A stretch of DNA of 64,000 bases from Patellaria atrata CBS 101060 (Eukaryota > Ascomycota > Dothideomycetes > Patellariales > Patellariaceae): assembly GCA_010093705.1 (NCBI GenBank), contig MU006109.1, forward strand, positions 62,001 through 126,000, given 5' to 3'. Both the position numbers and the translations under genes were made by a program. The notes beneath the pieces were generated by a model. That model saw only the letters and a program-made list of their open reading frames with translations. It had not been told where the DNA came from and did no database searches. Shown piece after piece: positions 10,167 through 20,743 of this stretch. Every line of letters starts with the position of its first letter. The first letter of the stretch is position 1.

Positions 10167-11205
10167 TCAGGTATCCTTAGGAATCAAGTTCCGGAGGGAC
10201 AAATCATATACCACATCCTCGACTTCTTTGACCTGTGAAGCCGTACGTGTTAGTTACTAGTAGCAACCTGACCCCTTTTGATAACTCACCCGATACTTGA
10301 TCCCATCACTCCGACGTCTTAGGGCATCATTCTTCAGATTTAAGATCTGGAAGCCCGCATGTACGTCTTTAATGAACTTGCTTATCTGCAATGGTCGGGT
10401 GTAGTCACCTAAAGTGACCGAGTTTCGTGCAAGACGCGCTAACTCCTCGATCAATGTTATGAGGGCTAGCAGATACTCTTCGAGTGAGAGGTGAAAAGTA
10501 TCTTTGTTCTTGATATTGACAGGAACTGAAGGATATGTCAACATAGTACATACGAGGAGTTTATCAGTCATCATACCTCCTAAGATATTGCCAACCTCTT
10601 CGATAGTGAGAAGACGTCCGGTCTGCCTCGCTTCTGAAGAATTAGTAGATGTGAATCCGCCTAGGAAACCGGAGAGCAGGATCATGTAAGTCTTGAACAG
10701 TTAGTAAGGGATACAAAGTGCCGGAATCGGGAGGCGTTACTAGGTCCTGGATTTGATGAGACCAGACATGGTTATACTTATAGTACGGATGTCGCGACGC
10801 TGCTTCAGCAAGTTCACTGACGGTATCAATCTGGTACCTCAAGGCACCCTCTGCACCCTCAACGACATTGCAGACTAGAAACTTTGAGCCACATAGCAGA
10901 TGATGAGAACCTATGAAGCCTTACGGGAATCCGATGAAGTAGAGTGAGCTTTGGATAGAATAGCTTGGGTCGAACGTCCTAATCTCACTCATCAATAAGA
11001 TAATGGCAGCAGAGGTCGATAAATAGATTCACCTTGTTTTTCAAGGGTTTTGAGGATCTCGCGCAATTCCTAGAAGCTGTCATTGAAAGCTTTCATCTCC
11101 AAGATAAAAACATCGTATTACATCTCTGATCTCTGTATCTTGATCAATGATATCTTGCAATTGCTCAAATATGGCGGGATCTATCATCCCAGTTTGAGAG
11201 GCCAT
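10167..11205 (-). CDS. Translin
   Basis: Seven exons on the minus strand, about 230 residues. Exon 1 (11205-11122) encodes MASQTGMIDPAIFEQLQDI. Later exons give LREILKTLEKQG, GRSTQAILSKAH (10978-10925), HPYYKYNHVWSHQIQDL (10874-10741) and LLTIEEVGNILG, VPVNIKNKDTFHL, EEYLLALITLIEELARLA, and the highly conserved core RNSVTLGDY...RPLQISKF...HAGFQILNLKND...RRRSDGIKY. The last exon is VKEVEDVVYDLSLRNLIPK. These are the diagnostic translin segments. Translin is an octameric single-stranded DNA/RNA-binding protein that, with TRAX, forms the C3PO RNase in animals and some fungi; in Neurospora C3PO acts in tRNA processing. Unspliced, the gene yields only short ORFs because most introns are about 50 bp. 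Intron edges may be off by a base or two. Confidence 0.9.
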
Positions 11206-11510
11206 GGTATATCAACTGGTTAAGGATTGAGTCTGCTCCTACACAAGAATTGTCATAGAAAGAAGATTCATCTATCCTTTGCTCATCCGAAATCCATTGG
11301 AGATGAAGATCCCCGGTGCCGGTGCGTCCATCATGCTAACGGAAGTCGACCAAATTGACGTGGATATAAAGTTTGCTTACTAAGAATCTTTAAATCAAGG
11401 TACTCCCGTCCCATCTACCTCACCAAGGAGTCTTCGGTGGATAAGTAAAACTCCAGCAAACTTACTCGACCTCTATTTGTCCTATTGCTCGTTTATCTTA
11501 TGTTTAAGGG
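11206..11510. promoter_or_regulatory. Divergent promoter, translin / GPI11
   Basis: 305 bp between two divergent start codons. It is AT-rich, with no clear named motif. Confidence 0.45.
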
Positions 11511-12406
11511 ATGAGTTCCACAACTACGGTTACTAGGCCTACAGAACCGAGTACGATTGCCCTTCCAATTGAACCGTTAGCTACAGACTTTGCGAAAATC
11601 TATATCCACATCCATCCATTTCTCCTCTTGTCCCTCTACATATATCGATTCGATGCTATTGTAGGTGACCCTGTCTCAACGCTACCCACGCTTCTGGTGG
11701 GTTCTGTGGGCCTTCAACTCGTATATATCTTAACATGCCTCCCACCTACTACCGCCGGCACAAAATCGAACCCACCTATGCTTGCGAAGATAGGATTGAA
11801 GAAAAAGCGTACAAAACAGAATGAGCAAGGATATGGTGATAAGGTTATTGTATGTGGCTATTAGGAGATCTCAACACTATCGTCCAAGTTTTCGACCTAA
11901 GACGCTAACTAATTGGTTTCCCTAGCCAGCAGTCCTCTCACTCATCCTCACTGCTCTCCTTGGGGTCCCGTTGATCTATATTTTCGTTGTCCTTTTTGGC
12001 GGCCCTCTAACGACTCATTTCCTCCATACTTTTTTTTGTGCCGCACATATTGCCTTTCTTGCCGTACTCCCGCTTGTATATGTTTTTGGCGTGGACTCTG
12101 GACGTTGGAGGGAGCTCGCAGGATTGCTGATACCACTAGATGATGTTGTGGGTGGAGCATTAGGAACCGTTTTTGGGGCTTGGGTTGGTGCTGTTCCAAT
12201 CCCTTTAGATTGGTAGGTCAACCCGCTTGTGACATTCGCTATATGAGTGGGCCGCGGATTGTCTAGAATTGCAGCACTAACTTGTTATTAGGGATCGAGA
12301 GTGGCAGAAATGGCCGGTGACTATTGTGACCGGAGCGTATGGTGGGTATGTTATGGGGAAGCTTCTTGGTGGACAAATACTAAAAGGGAAAGTAATCGAA
12401 ATATGA
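11511..12406 (+). CDS. GPI11: GPI ethanolamine phosphate transferase accessory subunit Gpi11/PIG-F
   Basis: Three exons, 11511-11849, 11926-12212 and 12292-12406, give 246 residues. Hydrophobic segments include FLLLSLYIYRFDAIVGDP, PTLLVGSVGLQLVYILTCL, PAVLSLILTALLGVPLIYIF and FFCAAHIAFLAVLPLVYVFG. The C-terminal block [20 protein letters not shown] is the signature of PIG-F; the Trp of PLDW is split by intron 2. The protein sits in the ER membrane and assists Gpi13 (PIG-O) and Gpi7 (PIG-G) in adding ethanolamine phosphate to the GPI anchor. Length matches the family. A cytosolic Lys-rich loop (IGLKKKRTKQNEQ) precedes intron 1. The gene is divergent from translin. Confidence 0.92.
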
Positions 12407-13923
12407 GTAAGACAGCCCATATATATCAAATCATCACTATACGTATATCAGAGCCTAGGAAAGCTAAGGAGTGTTGCGGCGTTCGCTACAATCTACCTGA
12501 ACTATACACCAACGAGCTCAACTATCCAGTTGATTACTTTCAGCGAACCTCTTCAGAGACTCTTGTAGACGCAAATTTGGCTATAGGACATTCGGTCGGC
12601 GGTTTCTCGAGGTGTCTCAAGGAGTTTCCGGAGTATAGAGACGCAGTTGTTGAGATGTTGAGGTTCTGTGAATGTCAACACATAATTCTGTGTGCAAGTA
12701 CCCTTTTCTGACTACTGGCGTTTACATTATGGTCAGTTCAGGTTCCAATTGAAAGCTCTTCGACTCCCGTCTGGATTACCACCTGTCAATTTGTATGGTC
12801 GATGTTAGTATCTTGTTCGAAGATCCGAACGACTTGAGTTGCGCTACCCAAGTGAACCATCTATAACCAGAACGAACTGATATATTGAGGTCATAGAACT
12901 CGAGGACCGTTAGGTAACTGGTTCCAGGCTTCAAGAGGCGATCGTACCTGGCCAGCACATAGTCGCGAGGCCCAATGGATCACGTTGTTTTGTAGAGACA
13001 GATGCTCACACTTCCCTAAATACTCCAGCGCTCACAACCTTGTGGTCTTCTTCGGATGATGTCAAGGATAATGTACCGGAACACTGCAGATGGCCGTATC
13101 CTCAACAATTCCAGGCGGATAGCTTATAATTGGTGAGTAAAGGGCATGTTAGGGTTTGGTACTACCAAAGGGGCCGAGAAAAGGTATTACTGAGAATTCC
13201 ACACATTGTTTTACGTCGGTTTATCTAATAACTTTGGGTTTCCGTGAAGAGCATGGACAAGTTGGTATTGTTCAATATTGGTGATTTGACGTGGACTTGG
13301 AAACCCGCAATTGAATCAGGTATTGTTCTCGATCAGTTCATCTTCTTGCCAGCTCCACTGTCAATAAGAGCGTCCAATCCATTGTCCCTGAATTTACAAG
13401 AGCGGAATTGACGGTGGTTCTGGCAAGCTCTTCACTTCAAAATAATCAGATGATGTCATGGTATTTCATGTGTTTCATAACATATCCTACATTCACTGAA
13501 TTTAACAATGTTGTTACTCTTATCTGTACATCTGACTGGGACAACCTATGGTCATATGCCATGCCGTTCGCGCTAGTTCACGCTAGTTCTCAATAGGTGT
13601 GAAGATTCACGTTATATCACAACAATAGTCACCACTATTGTTAACAAATTCACCACCTCTATAGTCACGCCATTGTTATACACATGCTACTTGGATAAGA
13701 ACCCCGCTAGTAATGCTGCCTGCTACCAAGCTCCTCATTCTTAAGTTCTAATATTTTCCCTCCATTTGTCTCCATCCTTTCTTTTCTCACACAACGGCAA
13801 ATCTTCTGTTACAGACATTCTCATACCACAAACAACTCTCTGTTACCAGTATACTTACTTCCCATTGCAACACCAATTCAACCTGTTATACAAGCAGTTT
13901 ATCGAACTCAAACTTAGCTCAAC
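12407..13923. other. Intergenic with a possible gene relic
   Basis: About 1.5 kb downstream of GPI11. Bases ~12466-12711 keep an open frame with coding-like composition (SSETLVDANLAIGHSVGGF, then KEFPEYRDAVVEMLRFCE), but I found no matching exons and no family. A perfect 9-bp inverted repeat with 4-bp spacer lies at 13621-13642 (AACAATAGT/ACTATTGTT). The final ~200 bp, rich in CT and ACA, look like the leader of the next gene. Confidence 0.4.
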
Positions 13924-16158
13924 ATGACTTCCTTCACCAACATCAATCCTTGCGAGAACACGCAGACCAGCGAAACCGAAACTTCCATTTCAATTGATAG
14001 TCCCCTCAATATGCATAGCACTGCTGGACGTAGGGCCTGGGCTGCGAAAGGCCTTCCGAAGTCTTATCCCAATCTCGATCATCAGGATTCTTCCGATGGC
14101 GAATCTACAAACGGTCTCACTCGTCCAGCAACTGGCGGCAGAGGTCTCAAGTTTACATGCGATGATGAATCCGACGATGAAGAAGCTTACGAACTCCCCG
14201 CCGCCGTCGGTGGTAAGGATCTACTTGATTTTACAGTTGAGGATGAGTCTGAAGAAGAAGACGATGACGACATCCATCCAACCGTGGGTGGTAAAGGTTT
14301 ATCAGGACCTGAAGTGACTGAGCTATATGACAACGACAATGACAGTGATGCTTCTGAAATTCACCCTTCTACAGGCGGCAAGTCTGTTGCGAGCCTTAAG
14401 AAGATCCTGGAACAATTGAAGGAGGACAATGCTTCAACTACATTGTCGATTAATTCGACTGACTCGACTGACAAATTGATGATGACGTTGGATGATAACG
14501 GAGAAGACGGGCAGAGTGGTGAAGCTACCGAAGCTGGCGCAAAGACGAACAATGATACTCCAATGGAGGATCATGATCAGACCACCAATAGCAGAAAACG
14601 CAAGGGACAAACCGATAAGGTCGATCCACCATCATCGCAAGCGCAAGTCACGACGAAGGATGGCAAAGCGGCAAAGAAGACAAAGGCCACTACTAAGAAC
14701 GAGGGTCTTACAAGCAAGAGGCAACATTGGAGTCAAGAAGAAAAAGAATGGATTTTTAACTACTTTCGAAAGAACCGTGACCACATCGACGAGCAGGCTA
14801 CTGTAGCATTCAACGATCACTTCCGCGGTAAAGTCATCAACGGAGTCCTATTCAAAGAGAGAACCAAATCTGCCATTTCCGCCATGTGTAACAATGCTGA
14901 GATGCGAGAAGTCCGGGTGAAGGTGCAAGATAGGGGCAAGAACGCATTGCGCAAGAAGCAGAGTGCTGAGAAGCGGAAGGCAGCAGAATCGTCTACCAAG
15001 CTGGCACCGAAGAAACTTGCCATCAAGAAGAAGCAGGAGACTGGTCCCGATGTTGGCACCATCGATGGAGCTGAGTCAATGAAGAATGATAAAGGAAAGC
15101 TGCATCTCAAGGTGAAGGCGACCAAGTCCAGTTCGACTATACAAGATAGGCCTCAAACCGATGGTTCCGATTCGAACGACTCGACTGTCTCTCGTCCCAT
15201 ACTAAAATCAAAGAAGACGAACACCAGTTCTACAAGCAGCCTCTCATCTCCACCGTCCAGCTCTGGTATCCAATGGGCTGCAGTAAACACTCCAAAGACC
15301 TTCCGCCCGGCGAAAGACGATACCAACACTACGTCGACCAACTCTGATACCGATTCCGATTCCGATTCTGACGCCGAAAACTCAGTCATGGCGAAAGATT
15401 CCGTATACGGTGGTCGATCATTCGACTCACTCAGCCAAAATGAGAAGGTCGACTGGACCAAGAGGTTGAGGAACCACCTCCACCTGAAGCTGATCTACGA
15501 GCGCATTCTCAAAGACCCCAACGCGGTCCGCCTCATCGTCCTGCCGCAATACAAGAGCAGCGGCGAACCGAGAGCGAGCCGCCTCCGGTATCCGGAGACG
15601 CACGTCGACGTTCTCGGCCTCCTCCAGATGGGCGGCGTATACGCCGACATGCAACCCATCTTGGAAGCGCCGTGCAACAATCCCCTGCTGGCCCCGATGA
15701 GGTGTGGTGGCGCCGAGTACACTCCGGCGAACGCGGCCGAGGTTGTCACTATCAACAACGCCGCAGCTGCGCTCCGTTCCGTGTCTTCCCGTCCTGCCTC
15801 TGCTCTTGAACCGACAAAGCGTATCAAACGCGACAAGAAGCAGAGGCTCTCGGTCCTCGCTTCCCCTGCCCAGGTGGTGGGTGGTAAGAAGCGGAAGAGG
15901 GATGCCGATGTTGAGGGTGGTGGCGCGGAGCGGAGCGCAGCCAAGCGCATTCGTACGGAGGCTGAGAGTGTGTCCGGAGCGGAGACCTTGGTTGAAACTC
16001 CTGTGGTGACTGGTGGTGCTGGCGTACGGGGTTCGTCGGAGGCTGCAACCAATGCGGCGGTGGGAATTCTGGAGGGAGGTGGGAAGAAGAGGCACCGAGA
16101 TGATGATGTGGAGGATGAGGATGAGGGTAGGAGCAGCAAGAGGTCGAGATCGATGTAA
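13924..16158 (+). CDS. Nuclear-type protein with GGK repeats and Myb/SANT-like domain
   Basis: A single-exon 744-residue protein that I cannot assign to a named family. Residues 32-158 contain five spaced copies of a short motif: STAGRRAWA (32), PATGGRGLKF (68), AAVGGKDLLDF (93), PTVGGKGLSG (119) and PSTGGKSVASL (148); the middle copies are each followed by an acidic run. A basic linker with likely nuclear localisation signals (SRKRKG; KKTKATTK) precedes HWSQEEKEWIFNYFRKNRD (268-286), which with the following ~40 residues resembles a Myb/SANT helix bundle. Then come Lys/Ser-rich disorder, a (DS)n stretch, a second folded-looking segment (EKVDWTKRLRNHLHLKLIYE through LLQMGGVYADMQPILEAP) and a basic/acidic tail ending RSSKRSRSM. 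The GC-rich 3' half differs in base use from the 5' half. A chromatin or DNA-binding role is inference from composition. Confidence 0.75.
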   Translation: MTSFTNINPCENTQTSETETSISIDSPLNMHSTAGRRAWAAKGLPKSYPNLDHQDSSDGESTNGLTRPATGGRGLKFTCDDESDDEEAYELPAAVGGKDLLDFTVEDESEEEDDDDIHPTVGGKGLSGPEVTELYDNDNDSDASEIHPSTGGKSVASLKKILEQLKEDNASTTLSINSTDSTDKLMMTLDDNGEDGQSGEATEAGAKTNNDTPMEDHDQTTNSRKRKGQTDKVDPPSSQAQVTTKDGKAAKKTKATTKNEGLTSKRQHWSQEEKEWIFNYFRKNRDHIDEQATVAFNDHFRGKVINGVLFKERTKSAISAMCNNAEMREVRVKVQDRGKNALRKKQSAEKRKAAESSTKLAPKKLAIKKKQETGPDVGTIDGAESMKNDKGKLHLKVKATKSSSTIQDRPQTDGSDSNDSTVSRPILKSKKTNTSSTSSLSSPPSSSGIQWAAVNTPKTFRPAKDDTNTTSTNSDTDSDSDSDAENSVMAKDSVYGGRSFDSLSQNEKVDWTKRLRNHLHLKLIYERILKDPNAVRLIVLPQYKSSGEPRASRLRYPETHVDVLGLLQMGGVYADMQPILEAPCNNPLLAPMRCGGAEYTPANAAEVVTINNAAAALRSVSSRPASALEPTKRIKRDKKQRLSVLASPAQVVGGKKRKRDADVEGGGAERSAAKRIRTEAESVSGAETLVETPVVTGGAGVRGSSEAATNAAVGILEGGGKKRHRDDDVEDEDEGRSSKRSRSM

Positions 16159-16674
16159 AGAGTCTTTGAGGAATTGGATAGGGATGTGGTAACGGTGTGG
16201 GGCTGGCCATTTTGAACGAAAATTGCTAGTTCTAGGATTAGTTCTTTGGTTGTGGGATTGTACGAAAATTGCTCATTCTGGTTATTTCTTTGGTTTATGG
16301 GATTGTACGAAAATTGCTCATTCTATAGTTATTGCTTTGGGATGTGGGATATGTACGAGCTAGGGGCAGATTGCTAAGTGTGGGTATGGAGTATGGTGCA
16401 AGTTTAGTTTTCAGGGTCTTCCTTATTGCATTACATCTATAGCGGACACCATAGCGTACGGGATTTCCGGCTATCAAATGGTGAACATGGGAGTTGGAGC
16501 TAAGTATTCCAGTAAAAACTGAGTAATAGTCATATCTATTAAATGTTCTATGTTCTGTATTTCTCTACCATGAAAGAGTGAAGTGCACCGCCTATGTACG
16601 GTATTTTGCAAGAGACTGTGAGATGCCATGATTGAAACCTTCAAACCAAGTAAAACCAGGCGGAGTCTTATCAA
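16159..16674. other. Intergenic with short tandem repeat
   Basis: About 500 bp downstream of the GGK-repeat gene. It contains the ~46-bp tandem repeat listed separately and otherwise no recognisable feature. Confidence 0.45.
16216..16350. repeat. Minisatellite, ~46-bp unit, about three copies
   Basis: Units start with ACGAAAATTGCT at 16216, 16262 and 16307 (spacing 46 and 45) and contain TTTGGTT(T)ATGGGATTGT. Copies differ by small substitutions. It lies in the 3' flank of the preceding gene. Confidence 0.85.
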
Positions 16675-18353
16675 TCAGTCAGACACACATGAGGGAGAGT
16701 CAGTACTCACGCTCTCACTCGTGAGAGCAGGGTAGAGTAGGCAAGAATTCCCAAGTACCGTTTCCGTACTTTCTTCCCCATATAGCTTGCCCTTCTTACG
16801 TTCTGGTTCCGCCATCTCCTCGTCCATTTCACACTTCGTCTTTGCATCTGGTCCCTTCATAGCCCTTTGTGCCCTCCTTTCCTTTTCTTCCTTGGTCGTA
16901 ATGTGAAGTTTCGGTTTCAATTTCCCCGAAAAGGGCATCATTTTGTCATCTACTTTCCTAAAGTCCCAAGCTTCATTCCATGTTGCACCATTCTCGAGCA
17001 CGGTAGTTGGGATGGGCGGAATATTGAATGCGTGGCATACATCGCGGACCAAGGCGACATACTCAATAACCTCTAGTAGGTTATTAGCAACATGATGAAG
17101 GTGAGAGTGGAACAACTTTTCCAAATCTTGGGCTAGGTGCAGTTAGTCAGAAACATTAGAATAGAACGGGGTGACAGGTTTACCTTGGTAATGTTTGCAT
17201 ATCCAAATCATGAGGTTGGGAGTCGCGACGCGGATGAGCGCGCATGCCTAACACTTGAAAGAGGATGTGTAAAGGAGCACACTTGACATCGTTACCATCT
17301 GTTTCGATGAAACGGCGTCCTACGCGGTTTGTTACAGAGAGGTCATCAATCGGGATCGCATCAGAAACCTTCTCCATGTGATATTCATCAGATCGGCACA
17401 AGGATGGATGTAGGGCTCGACGTCCTGCAACTAAGCGTTGGTAAAGGCCTGTAGGTGCATAACTCTTGGGGACGACGAGCTCTGGATATATTCGAAGGAG
17501 TCTATCGGAGATAATATCGTTTAGATTCGCATGTCAATGCTAGTATCATTATAACGCACGACACCGTAAGACAAAGTCTCATGACTGAACTTTCGTGGAT
17601 GAAGCTTTCCTTGTGCTAGACATGACCCCCCCTCATATTTATCAACCTCGTACATCCTGTGAGGGATAAGCGCCGGGTAGAAGGGGCTGGGACGTCCTGC
17701 AGGAGCTGTTCTGGTTGTGGTGGTAGTCGCATTCCTTGTGTCTATTGCTGCGATATAGCAGTGCTGTTGTTCTTTCAATGCCCTACCTTGGCAATGAATG
17801 GAGGAAAAATAGAGACCCAGTCCACGATAGGAACGGACTCGGCTGCGGGTTCGACCTCTGCAAATGCAGTCCCACTATACGCTTCACTTCTCCTTTCGTC
17901 ATCTCGTCTCGACAATCTTGGAAAAGATGTTTATCCACTGCAGATCGGAACACCTTGGGCGACGAATAACCCTGTGTTCGAGCACTTGTACTTGAATTCT
18001 TAGGTGAGCTAAGCATGGGATATGCACGGAATTGAAGAAAAGGTACAGTTGATTTTGACTCTGTAAACTAATTAGGTACGGAATGCTAAGAGAAGAAAGA
18101 CTGGTAGACCTTCAATAATAGTTCTTTCTTGCTGCGACAGCATTTCTACCCATTTAGGCTTCTTTAATCTGTCGATGGTTGCTTGATACTCTGGTTCACG
18201 ACCGGGATTGATGATACTCAAGGAGTTCTGGGGTAGATATCGATGTGAGCTTCGTGAAGCACACTCTAGATCTTTAATCCTGGGTCTTTGGCAGGGTTTC
18301 TCCAACTTTATGGGTTCTTCGCGGCCCTCATCATCGGAGGTTGTAACTTCCAC
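16675..18353 (-). pseudogene. Decayed or badly broken uncharacterised gene
   Basis: Protein-like segments run along the minus strand in shifting frames. In order they are: an N-terminal piece (EYQATIDRLKKPKWVEML), a middle piece (VEPAAESVPIVDWVSIFPPF), RMYEVDKYEGGSCLAQGKLH and HETLSYGVVRYNDTSIDM, then DRLLRIYPELVVPKSYAPTG, VGRRFIETDGNDVKCAPLH, TPNLMIWICKHYQ, and, after a normal-looking intron (GTAAAC...CCTAG, ~17129-17182), LEKLFHSHLHHVANNLLEV and a charged C-terminus. Joining them needs at least two frame changes not explained by introns (near 17525 and near 17220) and another near 17950. I recognise no family. Either this is a host gene losing function or it has unusual introns. The last exon (17124-16675) alone has an open 149-residue frame. 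Confidence 0.5.
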
Positions 18354-18825
18354 TTAGCTTATCACTATCCATTGTAGATGTGATTCACAATCGTTGAACG
18401 ATGCAAAGGGAGGATCCTCGATATCTGACCGCGGTCCTATGGCTCAGCTCAACGAAACGTAACAGGTAGGGTTGAGACTACTAGAACAAGAAAGAGAAGA
18501 GACGATGTGAAGATCAAATAGATATTTATCATCCAACTACAAACGATTTCTACCACAACAAACGTCGTTAGTTGAAAGGAGGGACGAATGAGGGTGCAGT
18601 AATGGAGACGGGGCGTTCGACTTCAAAGAGGGCGCAGTTTCAGTCAATTTCTGATGATTTCGGGTATTAGTGTTGATTAAACGTTTATTTGAGTATATTT
18701 TGCAACTGAGGATAGTCGGTACGAGTTCACTTACATCTCACTTTCACTCGCAAGAGCATATGATAGTAGACATAGAGATTGACAAGATAGGGGGATAGAT
18801 CATTTAGCATTGGTGTATCATCTGA
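18354..18825. other. Intergenic
   Basis: About 470 bp with no supported feature. Confidence 0.4.
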
Positions 18826-19052
18826 TTATGCTCCCACGGAGCCATCTCGACATATATCATGGACCATCCGAAACTCGTATACGGAGTCCAATGAATTAAG
18901 AGACATTTTGCCGTCGGCTACAAAACCAAAGCCAAACGATAAGCCATCAAGAATTACTCATAAGAGCTTCATAGAAGTTGGAAAGACTCACTGGTATTTC
19001 CCCGAGCAAAGACAATCTCATAAAGCGCCGTTCCATGTGACCATACACTCAT
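18826..19052 (-). CDS. Putative two-exon 50-residue protein
   Basis: Exon 1 is 19052-18992 and exon 2 is 18917-18826. The 74-bp intron begins GTGAGT and ends TTTTGTAG, and the phases match exactly (ACC codon split A|CC). The protein starts MSVWSHGTALYEIVFARGN and continues LNSLDSVYEFRMVHDICRDG, ending SVGA. No signal peptide or membrane segment is present, and I know no family. A stop codon four codons upstream of the ATG in the same frame fixes the start. It lies 160 bp downstream of another small minus-strand gene. The case rests on canonical splice signals plus a continuous frame in 153 coding bases, which could arise by chance, so the call is tentative. Confidence 0.35.
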
Positions 19053-19212
19053 TGCCCAACCTCACGCGTACCTTCTAGAATGATAAATCATCGTTTCTGG
19101 ACCAGAACTCCGTAACCATCCTCTAATACCATGGTGCACTGTTGTTGCATACGATCCAAAAAGAAATCCACAGCCCAAGAGAAATTCCTTCCGCCATCCA
19201 TCACATAGAAGC

Positions 19213-19521
19213 TCAAACGCCGAAACCCATCGAACTCGTTTCCTCACTGGTAGCAACTTCCCTCTCGTGCACTCTCTCTTTGCGCATCGCCTTTCCTTTA
19301 GGTGGTAGATGTATGCGGGCAATCGAGTAGAGGTATCGAAGATTTGCTTGTCGTACGGCGTGCATGTACCGGTCTTGCTCCGGAGTCCGGTCAAGGAAGT
19401 TTGTCGCGGCCTCATCATTGCCACCCGGACCGGCGAGGACGTGTTTGTGGATGACGAAACCCATGATGGTGACGACGGCGGCGCCAAGGAGTCCGAGAAA
19501 GAGGATTAAGAAGGGGTTCAT
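19213..19521 (-). CDS. Small single-pass membrane protein
   Basis: A 102-residue ORF whose N-terminus is a hydrophobic segment (residues ~3-25: PFLILFLGLLGAAVVTIMGF) acting as signal anchor or transmembrane helix. A soluble domain follows with DRTPEQDRYMHAVRQANLR and RYLYSIARIHLPPKG, and then a charged C-terminus (AMRKERVHEREVATSEE). The length, single N-terminal helix and conserved-looking Arg/Tyr-rich helix are typical of uncharacterised small ascomycete membrane proteins, some mitochondrial. I do not recognise a family and assign no function. The GC content and codon use resemble neighbouring real genes more than the surrounding AT-rich DNA. Confidence 0.6.
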   Translation of the reverse strand: MNPFLILFLGLLGAAVVTIMGFVIHKHVLAGPGGNDEAATNFLDRTPEQDRYMHAVRQANLRYLYSIARIHLPPKGKAMRKERVHEREVATSEETSSMGFGV

Positions 19522-20743
19522 GATTGTATTGCGAGCGCACCTTCAGGCTTGTGGCGTTCAGAAAAACGACTTTTGACAATAAATGAAAGTCGCTTATGAA
19601 TGGAATGATGATGTTGTGGTGAGGTTGATAAAGGAACAAACAAAGCGAATAGCTGATAAGCAGAGGTCGGAAAGCGGCGGATTCGATGTCAGCTGACTAA
19701 AGTGAATTTCTCTTTCACTTTGCAGGAAGATGGCGGAAAGGACAATATTATTCAAAAATCGGGAATGATGGGAAAGTGAGTGTTAGAAGAATAGTTGAGG
19801 GTATCGTGATGGAAAATGGGTAGCTGGAACTATTCTGAGAATGAGTTTGTCGAGATAATGAACAAGAAGGTGGGAGAGGAAGTACAAAGAGAGTTATAGT
19901 CCACACAGGTCAATGAAGTACTCCATTACCACCTTAGAACTAGTAGTAGTTCCTTCCTGGGAGACCTGATGCAAGTGCGAGTGCGAGTACGACTTACTGA
20001 CAAGCATCACTACAGTAAATACCTTACAGTTAGTACATACAGTATGACGTCTACACAGCCACAGACAGTACGTCCTCCCCTAATAAATTCTCTATATACT
20101 CTCAACCTATATCCATGGTGTTTACAACGGTGTTTAGTATGCATCGGCAGATTACCGTCCCTAAACAAGTTAACGATACGAAAAGAGTCAAGTAGTCGCA
20201 ACGAAGGAGGGTACTCTCGAAAGTGCACCTTTTGGGGAGACGTTTCGAAACGACCATGGATAACTCTACCTTTTTTTTTTGACACAGCCAAGTGAGCGTC
20301 GTAAGCAAACACGAGGCGGATTCACGGAAAAGGAAAAAAAGGGGGAACGGGAGGGATATGGTGGACGTTGATGGAAAGGAACATTTAAGCACCCGAGCCG
20401 AACGCTAAATCAGTTATCGATCCAAGCACTTACCCCTTAACCGATCATACCTTGCGCAATAATATCGTATCTCTTAAAAGAAATGTACAAAACTCGATAT
20501 TCGATTCTATATTTAGTTTCATAGTTCATGTATACATGATAATGTGAGAGAGCACTCCATTATTTCTCTATGTCCTGTTCCCGGGACACCCTTCTCCTGA
20601 CTCGATATTGCCGCATATCAACCATGCTTGATCCTACCACTACCACTTAACTTCAGTGATAAAGAAAGAAGGAGGATATTCAAAAATGGAATATAGTTTA
20701 CCATTCTTGTCACCACCTCATAAGTCATCAACATCAAAAGTCA
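19522..20743. other. Intergenic
   Basis: About 1.2 kb between two minus-strand genes, presumably the promoter of the small membrane-protein gene at its left end. A T-run lies at 20269-20279 and short direct repeats GTGCGAGTGCGAGTACGA near 19975. No gene is supported. Confidence 0.4.

Noticed and set aside
15427-16210. Several 100-220 residue ORFs antisense to the GGK-repeat gene
   Set aside because: GC-rich 3' half gives open antisense frames; no motif in any.
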